DNA of 64,000 nt from Flavobacteriales bacterium. GTDB lineage: Bacteria > Bacteroidota > Bacteroidia > Flavobacteriales > Flavobacteriaceae. The notes below the pieces were generated by a model. The model saw only the letters and a program-made list of their open reading frames with translations. It searched no databases and was not told the DNA's origin. The position numbers and the translations under genes are program-made. The DNA lies in contig WTIO01000082.1 in assembly GCA_011526365.1 (NCBI GenBank), positions 1-64,000 on the forward strand. The letters are read 5' to 3'. How positions within the stretch are numbered: the stretch's first letter is position 1; each line of letters opens with the position of its first letter. This document shows, piece by piece, positions 42,991 through 52,156 of this stretch.

Positions 42991-45051
42991 TTGAAAACAC
43001 ACAGCACTTTATTGCTACTCTTTTTTTATAGTAGCACACTACTCGCACAAATTAATCCCAACGATATCACCATTGTTCGTGATGGCTATGGAGTACCCCA
43101 CATTTATGCTGCCACAGATGTCGAGGTAGCCTATGGTTTGGCTTGGGCTCATGCAGAAGATGATTTCAACACCATACAATTGGCCTATTTGGCAGGAAAT
43201 GCCCTATTGAGCAGTTATAATGGGAAGGCAGGCGCTCCTGCAGATTTCGTCAGTCAGTTTATTCAATCTAAAGAATTAATTGAGGCAAACTATTCCTCTA
43301 CTATAAGCGCCCCTTTTAAAAAGGTACTAGAAGGCTATGCCGCAGGACTTAACGCTTATGCCAAAGCATATCCTGAGGAAGTGCTGGAGGAAACACTCTT
43401 TCCCGTAAACCCCAAAAAAATGTTGCGATACGCCCAATTGCAGCTGTTTATTTCTAGTAATGGGGATCGGTGGATAAATGCCATTTTAGGCAATCGTGTG
43501 CGTTTAGAGCTAGACCCCAGAACTCCTACAAAAGGGTCAAATACTTTTGCCTTCAACAGCAAACGAACAACCGATGGGGCAACCTACTTAGCCATCAATA
43601 CCCACCAACCACTTAACGGCCCTGTGTCGTGGTATGAAGTTCACCTGCATAGTGAGGAAGGCACTAACATCTTGGGAGCCCTATTCCCGGGTAGCCCCGT
43701 AGTTTTTATTGGGGCAAACGAAAATTTAGCCTGGTCGCATACTGTAAACAACCCCGACAAAACAGATGTTTTTGCCCTGGAAATGCATCCTAAAAACAAG
43801 CTGCAATACCGTGTAGATTCCACCTACTATACTCTAGAGAAGCACAAGGCAAAAATGCGCATTAAACTTCTTGGAATACCCATTGGCATCTCCAAAACCT
43901 TTTATAAGAGTATTTATGGGCCTGCCCTAAAAAACAAACACGGTTACTACGCCATTCGCACGCCCATACTCAACGAAATAGGAGCTTTGGAACAATGGTG
44001 GCACATGAATAAGGCCAACAACTTTAGCGCGTTTTACAAAGCGCTAAAGCGCAAATCGCTACCGGGCTATAACATTGGCTACGCAGATAAGAACGATACC
44101 ATTTTTTATATTTCAAACGGTTTAATTCCTAAACGCGCCTATGGCTACAAATGGGAAGATGTGGTCCCCGGAAATACGTCCAAAACACTGTGGAAAAACA
44201 CCTACCCCATAGAGGAATTACCACAAGTAATTCAACCTAAATCGGGTTTTGTGTACAATGCCAACCACGCCCCATTTTTTAGTTCTGCCGCCACGGATAA
44301 CCCTCAACAAGACGATTTTAACCCTAATATGGGGTTTGAAACCTTCCATAACAACCGCTCTACACGCTTAAAAAACCTTATTGATCAATACCCAAAACTG
44401 GATTTTGAGGATTTTAAAACCATAAAATACGACAAACAATACCCCCAGCCATTTCAATTTAATTTTATGAACATCAACGGGCTGTACCGCATTGATGCTG
44501 CACGCTATCCGGATATTCAGCACCTTATTGAACGACTTCAAAACTGGGATAAAAAAGCAACAGCAAACTCCCTAGGAGCGGCTACATTTGCCCTCTTTTA
44601 CGCGAAACTGGGGAAGTATTTTCCTCAACTTCCTCCTCCTAAAATTTTTCCCAATCATTTGTTAGTGCAAGCCATACGTGACGTAAAAGATCACATGTTC
44701 AAGCATTTTAAAACCACGGAACTGCAATTGGGAGAGGTTCAAAAACTAGTGCGTGGCGGAAAAGAGTATCCTATTTTTGGTCTGCCCGATGTGATTACAG
44801 CCATGCATGCAGTGCCTTACAAAGACGGAAAACGAGAAGTCGTTAGTGGAGAGTCCTATATTTCTCTGGTGCGTTTCACTGCTGATGGGCCCGAAATTGA
44901 ATCGGTGATGGCCTATGGAAACTCGGACAAGCCAAATTCCTCACATTTTGATGACCAAATTGCCCTATACCAACAGGGCAAAACCAAAAAAATGTCTTTG
45001 GATAAGGCTGCTGTTATGGCTACCGCCAAAAAGGTGTATCACCCTAAATAA
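42991..45051 (+). CDS. penicillin acylase family protein
   Basis: Secreted Ntn-hydrolase precursor of 686 residues, TTG start, signal peptide [19 protein letters not shown]. The precursor is cleaved to expose the nucleophile Ser of TKGSNTFAF at about residue 182. The alpha part has VRDGYGVPHIYAATDVEVAYG, typical of the family. Members hydrolyse amides such as beta-lactams, acyl-homoserine lactones or lipopeptides (quorum quenching or scavenging); the sequence does not tell which. Convergent with bshA, five bases apart. Confidence 0.9.
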   Translation: MKTHSTLLLLFFYSSTLLAQINPNDITIVRDGYGVPHIYAATDVEVAYGLAWAHAEDDFNTIQLAYLAGNALLSSYNGKAGAPADFVSQFIQSKELIEANYSSTISAPFKKVLEGYAAGLNAYAKAYPEEVLEETLFPVNPKKMLRYAQLQLFISSNGDRWINAILGNRVRLELDPRTPTKGSNTFAFNSKRTTDGATYLAINTHQPLNGPVSWYEVHLHSEEGTNILGALFPGSPVVFIGANENLAWSHTVNNPDKTDVFALEMHPKNKLQYRVDSTYYTLEKHKAKMRIKLLGIPIGISKTFYKSIYGPALKNKHGYYAIRTPILNEIGALEQWWHMNKANNFSAFYKALKRKSLPGYNIGYADKNDTIFYISNGLIPKRAYGYKWEDVVPGNTSKTLWKNTYPIEELPQVIQPKSGFVYNANHAPFFSSAATDNPQQDDFNPNMGFETFHNNRSTRLKNLIDQYPKLDFEDFKTIKYDKQYPQPFQFNFMNINGLYRIDAARYPDIQHLIERLQNWDKKATANSLGAATFALFYAKLGKYFPQLPPPKIFPNHLLVQAIRDVKDHMFKHFKTTELQLGEVQKLVRGGKEYPIFGLPDVITAMHAVPYKDGKREVVSGESYISLVRFTADGPEIESVMAYGNSDKPNSSHFDDQIALYQQGKTKKMSLDKAAVMATAKKVYHPK

Positions 45052-45056
45052 AAAGT

Positions 45057-46178
45057 TTAACCAACAGCTTTGGCGTACAAGCCTTCGTAGCTAGAAATCA
45101 CTCGGTTTAAATCGAAGCTTTTTGCATGTTCGTAGGCATTTTCTTTAAAGGTATTGTGCAGCTCTGGATTGGTTAGTAAACTTAAAGCACCTTTTGCCAT
45201 TGCGGCTACATCACCCACGGGGTAGAGATAGCCTGTTTTTCCATGACTGTTTACCTCGCTTAAGCCTCCGGCATTAGAAGATATTACAGGTACTTTATGG
45301 AGCATTGCCTCTAGGGCAGCCAAACCAAAACTTTCTTTTTCTGATGGCAGTAAAAATAAGTCGGTATAGCACAGTATTTTATCAATCTCAGAGCTTTTGC
45401 CTAAAAACACCACCTTATCAACAAGTTTTAGGCGTTTTACTAAAGCGATGGCTTTAGATTTATCGGGGCCTTCCCCTACGATGAGTAATTTTGCAGGAAT
45501 AGCAGCAGCAATGGTATTAAAAATTTGAATTACATCCCCGATGCGTTTTAATGGCCTAAGGTTACTAATATGCGTAACTATAGCCTCTTCCTCATTGGCT
45601 ATCAAACTTCTTTTGCAGGGTTTGTCCCTTGGGTTGTATTTCGTTGGGTCGATAAAGTTGGGGACCACATGAATGTCTTGCTTTACATCAAATAACTTGA
45701 GGGTATCTTGCTTTAAGCTTTCAGAAACCGCTGTTACCACATTGGAGTGGTTAATACTAAAGGTGACAGCACTTTTGTAGAAAGGGTGGCTGCCCACCAG
45801 GGTAATGTCCGTACCGTGAAGCGTGGTTACTATAGGGATGTGAATCCCTGCATCCTTAAGAATTTGCTGTGCCATATAGGCCGCATAGGCATGAGGTATG
45901 GCATAATGCACGTGGAGTACATCAACATCATGTTCTTTTACAACGTCAACTAATTTAGAGGACAAGGCCAATTCATAGGGTTGGTATTTGAACAAATCAT
46001 ATTTGGGGACATGCACCTCATGGAAGTGTAAATTGGCATTGAGGGTTTCCAACCGAACCGGTTGGTGGTAGGTAACAAAGTGAATTTCGTGGCCTCTTTT
46101 AGACAAAGCAATGCCTAATTCTGTGGCAACTACACCACTACCTCCAAAAGTTGGGTAACAAACAATTGCTATTTTCAT
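45057..46178 (-). CDS. bshA: N-acetyl-alpha-D-glucosaminyl L-malate synthase BshA
   Basis: GT4 glycosyltransferase of 373 residues for the first step of bacillithiol synthesis (UDP-GlcNAc plus malate). Signatures: YPTFGGSGVVATELGIALSKRGH at the N-terminus (quoted in part: FGGSGVVATELG), HVHYAIPHA, and the donor site PSEKESFGLAALEAM with E-x7-E. bshB and bshC are not in the window. It lies just downstream of the GH3-serine hydrolase gene (three-base gap), same strand. Confidence 0.93.
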   Translation of the reverse strand: MKIAIVCYPTFGGSGVVATELGIALSKRGHEIHFVTYHQPVRLETLNANLHFHEVHVPKYDLFKYQPYELALSSKLVDVVKEHDVDVLHVHYAIPHAYAAYMAQQILKDAGIHIPIVTTLHGTDITLVGSHPFYKSAVTFSINHSNVVTAVSESLKQDTLKLFDVKQDIHVVPNFIDPTKYNPRDKPCKRSLIANEEEAIVTHISNLRPLKRIGDVIQIFNTIAAAIPAKLLIVGEGPDKSKAIALVKRLKLVDKVVFLGKSSEIDKILCYTDLFLLPSEKESFGLAALEAMLHKVPVISSNAGGLSEVNSHGKTGYLYPVGDVAAMAKGALSLLTNPELHNTFKENAYEHAKSFDLNRVISSYEGLYAKAVG

Positions 46179-46181
46179 ATT

Positions 46182-49088
46182 TTAATCCATTAAGGCCTCA
46201 TAAATTAAACCCTGCATTCTGGTGCGCACATCGTGTTCGCCTAAAAGGTTATTGTCGCGTGTGGGATAGGTACGATTGGAAAGAAAAACAAATACAATTT
46301 CTTTTTCAGGATCAGCCCAGGTGTAGGTTCCTGTGAATCCGAAGTGACCAAAGCTATCCTTGGAAACACAGCCGCAGGTTGAGCCACGACCCGAAATTTG
46401 GGGCTTATCAAAACCAATACCTCTTCTATTGTCCTGATCGCAGTAATAACAAACGTTAAATGCATCAAAAGTAGCTGCATCAAAATAGCGTTTTCCATTG
46501 TACACTCCTTTTTGCAAAAACAGCTGCATGAGTACAGCAACTTCATAGGCGTTTGAAAACAAACCGGCATGCCCCCCTACGCCACCCAACATGGCGGCAC
46601 CCTCGTCGTGCACATAGCCTTGAAGCTTTTGGTAACGAAAGAAATTATCATCTTCTGAAGGAATAATTCGATTTAAAGGAATACGGTCAGCAGCGTTATA
46701 AAGTGTGTTTTTAAGGCCCAAAGGGGCATAAAAATTACTGTGTACCAACACATCGAGGGGTGCATCATACTCGCGCTCCAGGAAGTACTTCATGGTGTAA
46801 AAAGTAACATCAGAATACTTGTATTCCAAAGTGTCTCTAAGACTACTTTTTTTAATTTCCTCATACATTTTTTTAGGATAGGAAGAGCGCAAGTAAAGCT
46901 GATCGGTTACCCGAACCCCAAAACGTTTTGACGGGGCTGTACGGTAGTAACGCCGTCGCGGTTTTCCCTCACGGTTTAAGGTGTTTTTATAAAAAGGAAT
47001 AAAGGGAATCAAACGCGCATAGTGCGAAAGCACCTCTCGAGCGGAAAGTCCTTCTTTATTGGTGTTTTTCCAATCTGGAATAAGTGTAGCTACGGCCGAA
47101 TTTAGGTTAAACTTTCGATCGTCATAGGCTTTGAGTACCATAGGCATGGTACCTAAAATTTTGGTCAGGGACGCCAGGTCGTAGATGTCGGTGTTGCGTA
47201 CCTTTTGCTTTTTTGCATAGGTGTGGTGGCCAAAACTTTTATGAAAAACAATTTTTCCCTTTCGGGCCACCAGCATTTGAAGGCCTGGTGTCATCGCAGA
47301 ATCCAAAACAACCTTTGCAAAGGCTTCTATTTTTTTAAACTTCTTCGTATTGAACCCCTGTAAGACTGGTGTTGAATAGCCCAGTCGCTGTTGTGCTGCC
47401 AAAGAAATTCCTGTCCCTACAGGATACTCTTTGGAAGCGGTTACCGGAAGACTCCCCTCTGCTGCGGTTGCTCCCCACATGATGTCAGCACTAATTTGCT
47501 GTGAAATGGCAGTGTTTTGATAGCTGACCATCACAGCCATATCTTTTGTTTGACCTTCGAGGGCATTTAAGATGTAAGGTTTTGTAAAGAAATTAAGATA
47601 TACTGGGTGCTTTTGGGCTATTGCCTGAATGAGTGCAATATCGTTTTTACTAAGAACGGCCTTTTTGTAGGGACTGGCGGCCGAAGTATGATAACTGATG
47701 ATTACGCCGTCTACATCTTCTAACTGCGATTGAACTGTTGCAATATCGTTTCCACTAATTGCTTTTACAGCTCCATAACGTTGCAACTGAGCTAAAAAAG
47801 GTTTAGAAGCTGTTGGGCCTAAGGGAAGTAGTCCGTATTTTTTATCAGATTGAAGCGGGAGTAACTGCCGAGGATTATTAAGTACTGTGATCGCTTTTTC
47901 CATGGCTTGTGCTACAAGCATGGTATCACGTGCTGTAGAAAGTGCTACAAGGTCTTTCTCCAAGGCGATGGGGGAATACTGCTGTAAACCCACCTTATAT
48001 TTGGCCTTTAAAATCTTTTTAACCGAATGGGCCAAGCGCGCTTCGGTGATAATTCCACGCTTGTAAGCTCTGGCAAAAACTTTTAGGCTTTTGGCGATAT
48101 CTACAGAAATCAAAAGCAAGTCGTTTCCCGCTAAAAAAGCTTCCAGATCAGCATTTTTTATTCCTTTATATTCTGCAACACCTTTCATGTTCATCGCATC
48201 GGTGACCACCAAACCGTTAAAACCCATTTGAGTTTTGAGCAAGTCGTGTACGGCTGCTTTAGAAATGGACATCGGCTTTCCAGAGGGGTCTAGGCTGGGA
48301 ACATTCAAATGTGCTACCATGATAGATGAAATACCCGCAGCAATCAATTCCCGATACGGATACAACTCTTTTGCTTCTAAACGATTGCGATCAAAAGTAA
48401 CTGTCGGAAGGGTTTTGTGAGAATCTTGTGCGGTGTCACCATGGCCAGGAAAATGTTTCCCAGAAGTTAAAATACCTGCCTTGTGCATGCCTTTCATCAT
48501 AGCAATCCCCTTTACTGTAACACGTTGTGGGTCTTCTCCAAAAGAACGGTTGCCAATAATGGGGTTTAATGGGTTGGTATTTATATCTAGAACGGGAGCA
48601 TAATTCATATGCACCCCCAACTGCTTTAATTGCCGTCCGATACGGTAGCCTATTTCTTCTATTATCGTATTATCCTTTAGGGCCCCTAGCGTCATATTCC
48701 AAGGATAGGGAAGCACAGTATCCAAACGCATGGCAGCCCCCCATTCGGCATCTAAACTCACCAATAGTGGCACTTTAGCCTTTTGCTGCAAGGCGTTTAC
48801 CCAGTTGCTTTGTCGCTCTGGGGTACCCGTAGAGAAAATAACACCTCCCCACTGCTGGGCTTCAAAAGCCTTCAATTGCTCCTTAAAATGCGCTTCCCCT
48901 TGTTTGGGGTACAACATGGGGAAAAACAATTGCCCAATTTTTTCATTTAAAGTAAGGGACTTGTAGACACTATCTACCCATTGGTATTGTGCAATGGGAT
49001 CTGCTGCACGCAAGGGATCGGGTTGCTGTCCAAAAAGTGGTAAGTGTGACAGCAGTAAAATGCTCAACAAAAAAAAACGGTTTTTCAT
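46182..49088 (-). CDS. GH3 beta-N-acetylhexosaminidase fused to a serine hydrolase
   Basis: Two-enzyme fusion of 968 residues with a signal peptide (RFFLLSILLLSHLPLFGQ). Residues about 30-400 are GH3 of the NagZ type, with KHFPGHGDTAQDSHKTLP supplying the acid/base loop and VVTDAMNMKG the nucleophile Asp. Residues about 590-960 are a beta-lactamase/PBP-like serine hydrolase with SxxK in DLASLTKILG and tyrosine motif YSDVTFY. It probably acts on peptidoglycan fragments, removing GlcNAc and a peptide or ester in the periplasm. This fusion is known in Bacteroidota. Forms an operon with bshA. Confidence 0.92.
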   Translation of the reverse strand: MKNRFFLLSILLLSHLPLFGQQPDPLRAADPIAQYQWVDSVYKSLTLNEKIGQLFFPMLYPKQGEAHFKEQLKAFEAQQWGGVIFSTGTPERQSNWVNALQQKAKVPLLVSLDAEWGAAMRLDTVLPYPWNMTLGALKDNTIIEEIGYRIGRQLKQLGVHMNYAPVLDINTNPLNPIIGNRSFGEDPQRVTVKGIAMMKGMHKAGILTSGKHFPGHGDTAQDSHKTLPTVTFDRNRLEAKELYPYRELIAAGISSIMVAHLNVPSLDPSGKPMSISKAAVHDLLKTQMGFNGLVVTDAMNMKGVAEYKGIKNADLEAFLAGNDLLLISVDIAKSLKVFARAYKRGIITEARLAHSVKKILKAKYKVGLQQYSPIALEKDLVALSTARDTMLVAQAMEKAITVLNNPRQLLPLQSDKKYGLLPLGPTASKPFLAQLQRYGAVKAISGNDIATVQSQLEDVDGVIISYHTSAASPYKKAVLSKNDIALIQAIAQKHPVYLNFFTKPYILNALEGQTKDMAVMVSYQNTAISQQISADIMWGATAAEGSLPVTASKEYPVGTGISLAAQQRLGYSTPVLQGFNTKKFKKIEAFAKVVLDSAMTPGLQMLVARKGKIVFHKSFGHHTYAKKQKVRNTDIYDLASLTKILGTMPMVLKAYDDRKFNLNSAVATLIPDWKNTNKEGLSAREVLSHYARLIPFIPFYKNTLNREGKPRRRYYRTAPSKRFGVRVTDQLYLRSSYPKKMYEEIKKSSLRDTLEYKYSDVTFYTMKYFLEREYDAPLDVLVHSNFYAPLGLKNTLYNAADRIPLNRIIPSEDDNFFRYQKLQGYVHDEGAAMLGGVGGHAGLFSNAYEVAVLMQLFLQKGVYNGKRYFDAATFDAFNVCYYCDQDNRRGIGFDKPQISGRGSTCGCVSKDSFGHFGFTGTYTWADPEKEIVFVFLSNRTYPTRDNNLLGEHDVRTRMQGLIYEALMD

Positions 49089-49091
49089 AGG

Positions 49092-49574
49092 CTAAAAGAA
49101 ACGTTGGTGCCAACTCTCGCTTGCAGGAAGCTCCCAACTTTGCTCATATTCTTCCTTGGTGGCTACCAGATTATTAAATACTATTGTATTTGAAGATACT
49201 GCTTTGTTTTTAACCATTGCCCTAAACGCTTTAAGATCCTTGTAACTCACATACGCTCCTTGCTTAAAGGTCACATTCATTTTATCGAGCAATACAATAG
49301 CAAATTGTCGCTCCAAATCTTGTATAAAATGAACAGAAGCATCAATGGAACAACCCGAGGCGGCGTATTGGGCTTCGTCTAAAGCAATAACAATAAATTG
49401 ATTGTAGGGCAATGAAAAACTGGCCTTAAGCACTTGGCCGTGTGCTGTCCATTGTTCTAAAAACGACCTACAAAGGGTACCAATTTTTTCAGCTTCCTCA
49501 TCGGAAAACTTTCGGTTGGAGGGGTACACCCAAATCCGTGCCGTGGCAGGTAAGTTTTCAAAGGGTACAAACAC
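49092..49574 (-). CDS. conserved protein of unknown function
   Basis: Protein of 160 residues. Beta-alpha pattern with ARIWVYPSNRKFSDEEAEKI and SGCSIDASVHFIQDLE, which reads as a small folded cytoplasmic domain. Flavobacterial relatives are, as I recall, labelled ABC transporter ATPase, but no Walker motif is present, so I reject that label. Three bases downstream of the Fe-S protein gene, so in its operon. Confidence 0.7.
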   Translation of the reverse strand: MFVPFENLPATARIWVYPSNRKFSDEEAEKIGTLCRSFLEQWTAHGQVLKASFSLPYNQFIVIALDEAQYAASGCSIDASVHFIQDLERQFAIVLLDKMNVTFKQGAYVSYKDLKAFRAMVKNKAVSSNTIVFNNLVATKEEYEQSWELPASESWHQRFF

Positions 49575-49576
49575 AA

Positions 49577-50362
49577 CTATAGATTTTTAGCTTCTGCGAT
49601 TAACTCTACTACGTCTTTAACAACTACTGCCTCCTGTTGTTCTTTCCCCTTGATGCCATCTGTGAGCATGGTATTACAAAACGGACAGGCTGCCGCTACA
49701 TAAGACGCATCGGTTTTTAAGACTTCTTCGGTGCGTTTTTCATTTATCTCTTGGGTGCCTTTTTCCGCTTCTTTAAACATTTGAGCACCTCCAGCGCCAC
49801 AACAAAGACCTTTAGATTTGCAATTGCGCATTTCTATTAATTCTGCGTCTAGCTTTTTAATCAATTCTCGGGGCGCTTCATAGATACCGTTGGCCCTACC
49901 GAGATAACAAGGGTCGTGATAGGTGATTTTTTTGCCCTTAAATTTTCCCCCTTCTACACTCAGTTTTCCTTTGTCTAAAAGTTGCTTTAACAAGGTGGTA
50001 TGGTGAATTACTTCATAGTGTCCTCCAAGTTCTGGGTATTCATTTTTAAGGGTGTTAAAGCAGTGCGGACAGGCGGTAACAATTTTGTTCACTCCATAAC
50101 CGTTGAGTACCGCAATATTTGAAAGGGCTTGCATTTGGAACAGCATTTCGTTGCCCGCGCGTTTTGCAGGGTCACCAGTGCAACTTTCCTCTGTACCTAA
50201 AACAGCATAGGACACTTCACATTGCTTTAAAATTTTAATGAAGGCCTTAGTGATATTTTTGGCACGATCGTCAAAACTTCCAGCGCAGCCAACCCAAAAA
50301 ACATATTCAGGAGATTCGCCCTTAGCAATAAGTTCTGCAACTGTTGGAATATGCATTGGCAT
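49577..50362 (-). CDS. CCG-domain Fe-S protein (HdrB/GlpC-like)
   Basis: Protein of 261 residues with two CCG domains: EESCTGDPAKRAG and ITACPHCFNTLKN in the first part, GLCCGAGGAQMF and ACPFCNTMLTDG in the second. CCG domains in HdrB bind noncubane clusters at disulfide sites. It probably partners the membrane Fe-S protein encoded two genes upstream, together making a heterodisulfide reductase- or glycerol-3-phosphate dehydrogenase-like electron-transfer complex at the membrane. Starts one base from the HAD gene's stop. Confidence 0.85.
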   Translation of the reverse strand: MPMHIPTVAELIAKGESPEYVFWVGCAGSFDDRAKNITKAFIKILKQCEVSYAVLGTEESCTGDPAKRAGNEMLFQMQALSNIAVLNGYGVNKIVTACPHCFNTLKNEYPELGGHYEVIHHTTLLKQLLDKGKLSVEGGKFKGKKITYHDPCYLGRANGIYEAPRELIKKLDAELIEMRNCKSKGLCCGAGGAQMFKEAEKGTQEINEKRTEEVLKTDASYVAAACPFCNTMLTDGIKGKEQQEAVVVKDVVELIAEAKNL

Positions 50363-50808
50363 TATTGAGATTTTCCGTCGTCAAATACTTCTATAGTGAC
50401 CTCTTTTTCAATCAAATCGGTAAACTTTCCGTTGTACCGTGTTGCACGCACCAAGTGATTGTCAATCCAGTGGTAGTTTCCTCCACGAGGTTTTCCCATC
50501 AACAAGCTGTGGTATTTAAAGCCGTGTTGCTGCAACCATTTTTCGGTAACACCTCGGTGGGCTTCAACTCGGGAGGTGAAAAAACAAATTAAATGACCTT
50601 CATCATACCATTTGTTTAGCGTCTCAAGTGCGTCGGGATAGAGCTTAGCAGTAGCCATGCGCTCGGGTTCTTCGTTGGGAATATCGTCACAAATGGTGCC
50701 GTCAATATCAATAAGATAATTTTTAATTCCTTCGGGAAGAACAGGACTCACCGTAGTACCGCGTTCTACTTTCTGATGAAGATAATCTTCCGCTTCTTCT
50801 TTTTTCAT
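50362..50808 (-). CDS. HAD-like phosphatase-type protein
   Basis: Protein of about 149 residues. The HAD motif I is NYLIDIDGTICDD (DxDGT) and motif IV-like acidic residues occur in HWIDNHLVRA and EVFDDGK. The family is sometimes named phosphoheptose isomerase, without support here. ATG at 50808 is chosen; the longer ORF runs into the upstream gene with an unlikely N-terminus. Enzyme activity unknown. It is placed between the two Fe-S genes, so is likely linked to them. Confidence 0.75.
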   Translation of the reverse strand: MKKEEAEDYLHQKVERGTTVSPVLPEGIKNYLIDIDGTICDDIPNEEPERMATAKLYPDALETLNKWYDEGHLICFFTSRVEAHRGVTEKWLQQHGFKYHSLLMGKPRGGNYHWIDNHLVRATRYNGKFTDLIEKEVTIEVFDDGKSQ

Positions 50809-50821
50809 GGTTGTATTAAAA

Positions 50822-52153
50822 TTAATTAGTGGTTTTTGCCCATTCCAGGCGATCTTGATTATTAAATGGCCATGGGGCTCCATTATTTTCGATATTGCTC
50901 ATCATGGCATTGAGTTCTGTAGGGGCAGCAGATTCTTCCATCACGAGGTATTGTCGCATATCCATGATGATAGATAAGGGGTCGATGTCCACTGGACAGG
51001 CTTCCACACATGCATTGCATGAAGTGCAGGCCCACAGCTCTTCAGCAGTGATGTAGTCGCCCAACAATTGTTTTCCATCTCCTGCAAACTTTTCCCCCTG
51101 CTTTTGGAGTATAGGTCCAATTTCGGTGATACGATCTCGGGTGTCCATCATTATTTTTCTGGGAGAGAGCTTTTTCCCGGTTTGATTGGCTGGGCATTCA
51201 CTGGTGCAACGGCCACATTCGGTGCAGGTGTAGGCGTTTAATAATTGTACCCAACTGAGGTCAGTGACATCTGCAGCACCAAAGCGTTCATCTGCGGCAG
51301 GTGGTGGTGCAGCATAGGGGTCGGCATTGGGGTCTAACATCAACTGTACTTCTTGGGTTACGGTTGAATTGTTCTTAAACTGCCCTTTAGGATTTAAATT
51401 GGCATAAAAAGTATTGGGAAAGGCCAACAGAATATGCAGGTGTTTGGAGTAGTACAAATAGTTTAAAAACCCAAGAATACCTAGGATATGTGCCCACCAA
51501 AATACCCGCTCAAAAACAATTAGCTTGGAAGTGGTGGTCGTTTCAAATAGGGGAAGTAAAAATTGTGAAATGGGAAAACTACCGGCCTGAATATAGCCCG
51601 GTGTTTCACGCAATTGCAGGGCGTAGTCTGCGGCATTCATAGTGAGAAACAATCCCATGAGTACCACCTCGAAATAAAGAATAAGGTCGGCGTCCCACTT
51701 GGACCACCCTTTCATTTCATCGCTCAAAAAACGCTGTAGGCGAAGCACATTTCTTCGCAACCAAAAAACAATTACCGTAGCTAAAACGGCCAATGCCAAA
51801 ACTTCAAACGATGCAATTAAAAACGGATATACACCACCTAAATAAGGTGCCAATACTCGGTGTGTCCCTAAGATGCCGTCTACCACAATCTCCAATAATT
51901 CGATGTTTATTATTATAAAGCCAATGTATACCACAACATGCAATAGTCCTGCTATTGGTCTTTTCACCATTTTAGACTGACCCAAAGCAATGCGAAACAT
52001 ATTGTTCCAACGGGCCTTGGACTGGTCGGAGCGATCGGTAGGCCTTCCCAATTGGATGTTTCTGAGAATTTGCCGGATGTTGCGTGTAAAAATAGCAACA
52101 GCAACACTGAGAACAACTACAAAAAGGAAATTGGGTAAGTATGCCATCAACAC
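50822..52153 (-). CDS. membrane-bound 4Fe-4S redox protein
   Basis: Protein of 443 residues. An N-terminal membrane part of about five helices (NarI-like, with helix starts near 5, 70, 110, 155, 215) is followed by two cluster motifs in the soluble C-terminal half: CTECGRCTSECPANQ and CTSCNACVEACPVDI. This build is that of membrane-linked HdrC/HdrE-type fusions that pass electrons between quinone and a CCG protein. Start at 52153 or two codons later. Followed by the HAD and CCG genes. Confidence 0.87.
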   Translation of the reverse strand: MLMAYLPNFLFVVVLSVAVAIFTRNIRQILRNIQLGRPTDRSDQSKARWNNMFRIALGQSKMVKRPIAGLLHVVVYIGFIIINIELLEIVVDGILGTHRVLAPYLGGVYPFLIASFEVLALAVLATVIVFWLRRNVLRLQRFLSDEMKGWSKWDADLILYFEVVLMGLFLTMNAADYALQLRETPGYIQAGSFPISQFLLPLFETTTTSKLIVFERVFWWAHILGILGFLNYLYYSKHLHILLAFPNTFYANLNPKGQFKNNSTVTQEVQLMLDPNADPYAAPPPAADERFGAADVTDLSWVQLLNAYTCTECGRCTSECPANQTGKKLSPRKIMMDTRDRITEIGPILQKQGEKFAGDGKQLLGDYITAEELWACTSCNACVEACPVDIDPLSIIMDMRQYLVMEESAAPTELNAMMSNIENNGAPWPFNNQDRLEWAKTTN

Positions 52154-52156
52154 AAT

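Noticed and set aside
49092-49574. ABC transporter ATPase label
   Set aside because: No Walker A, signature or Walker B motif in 160 residues.
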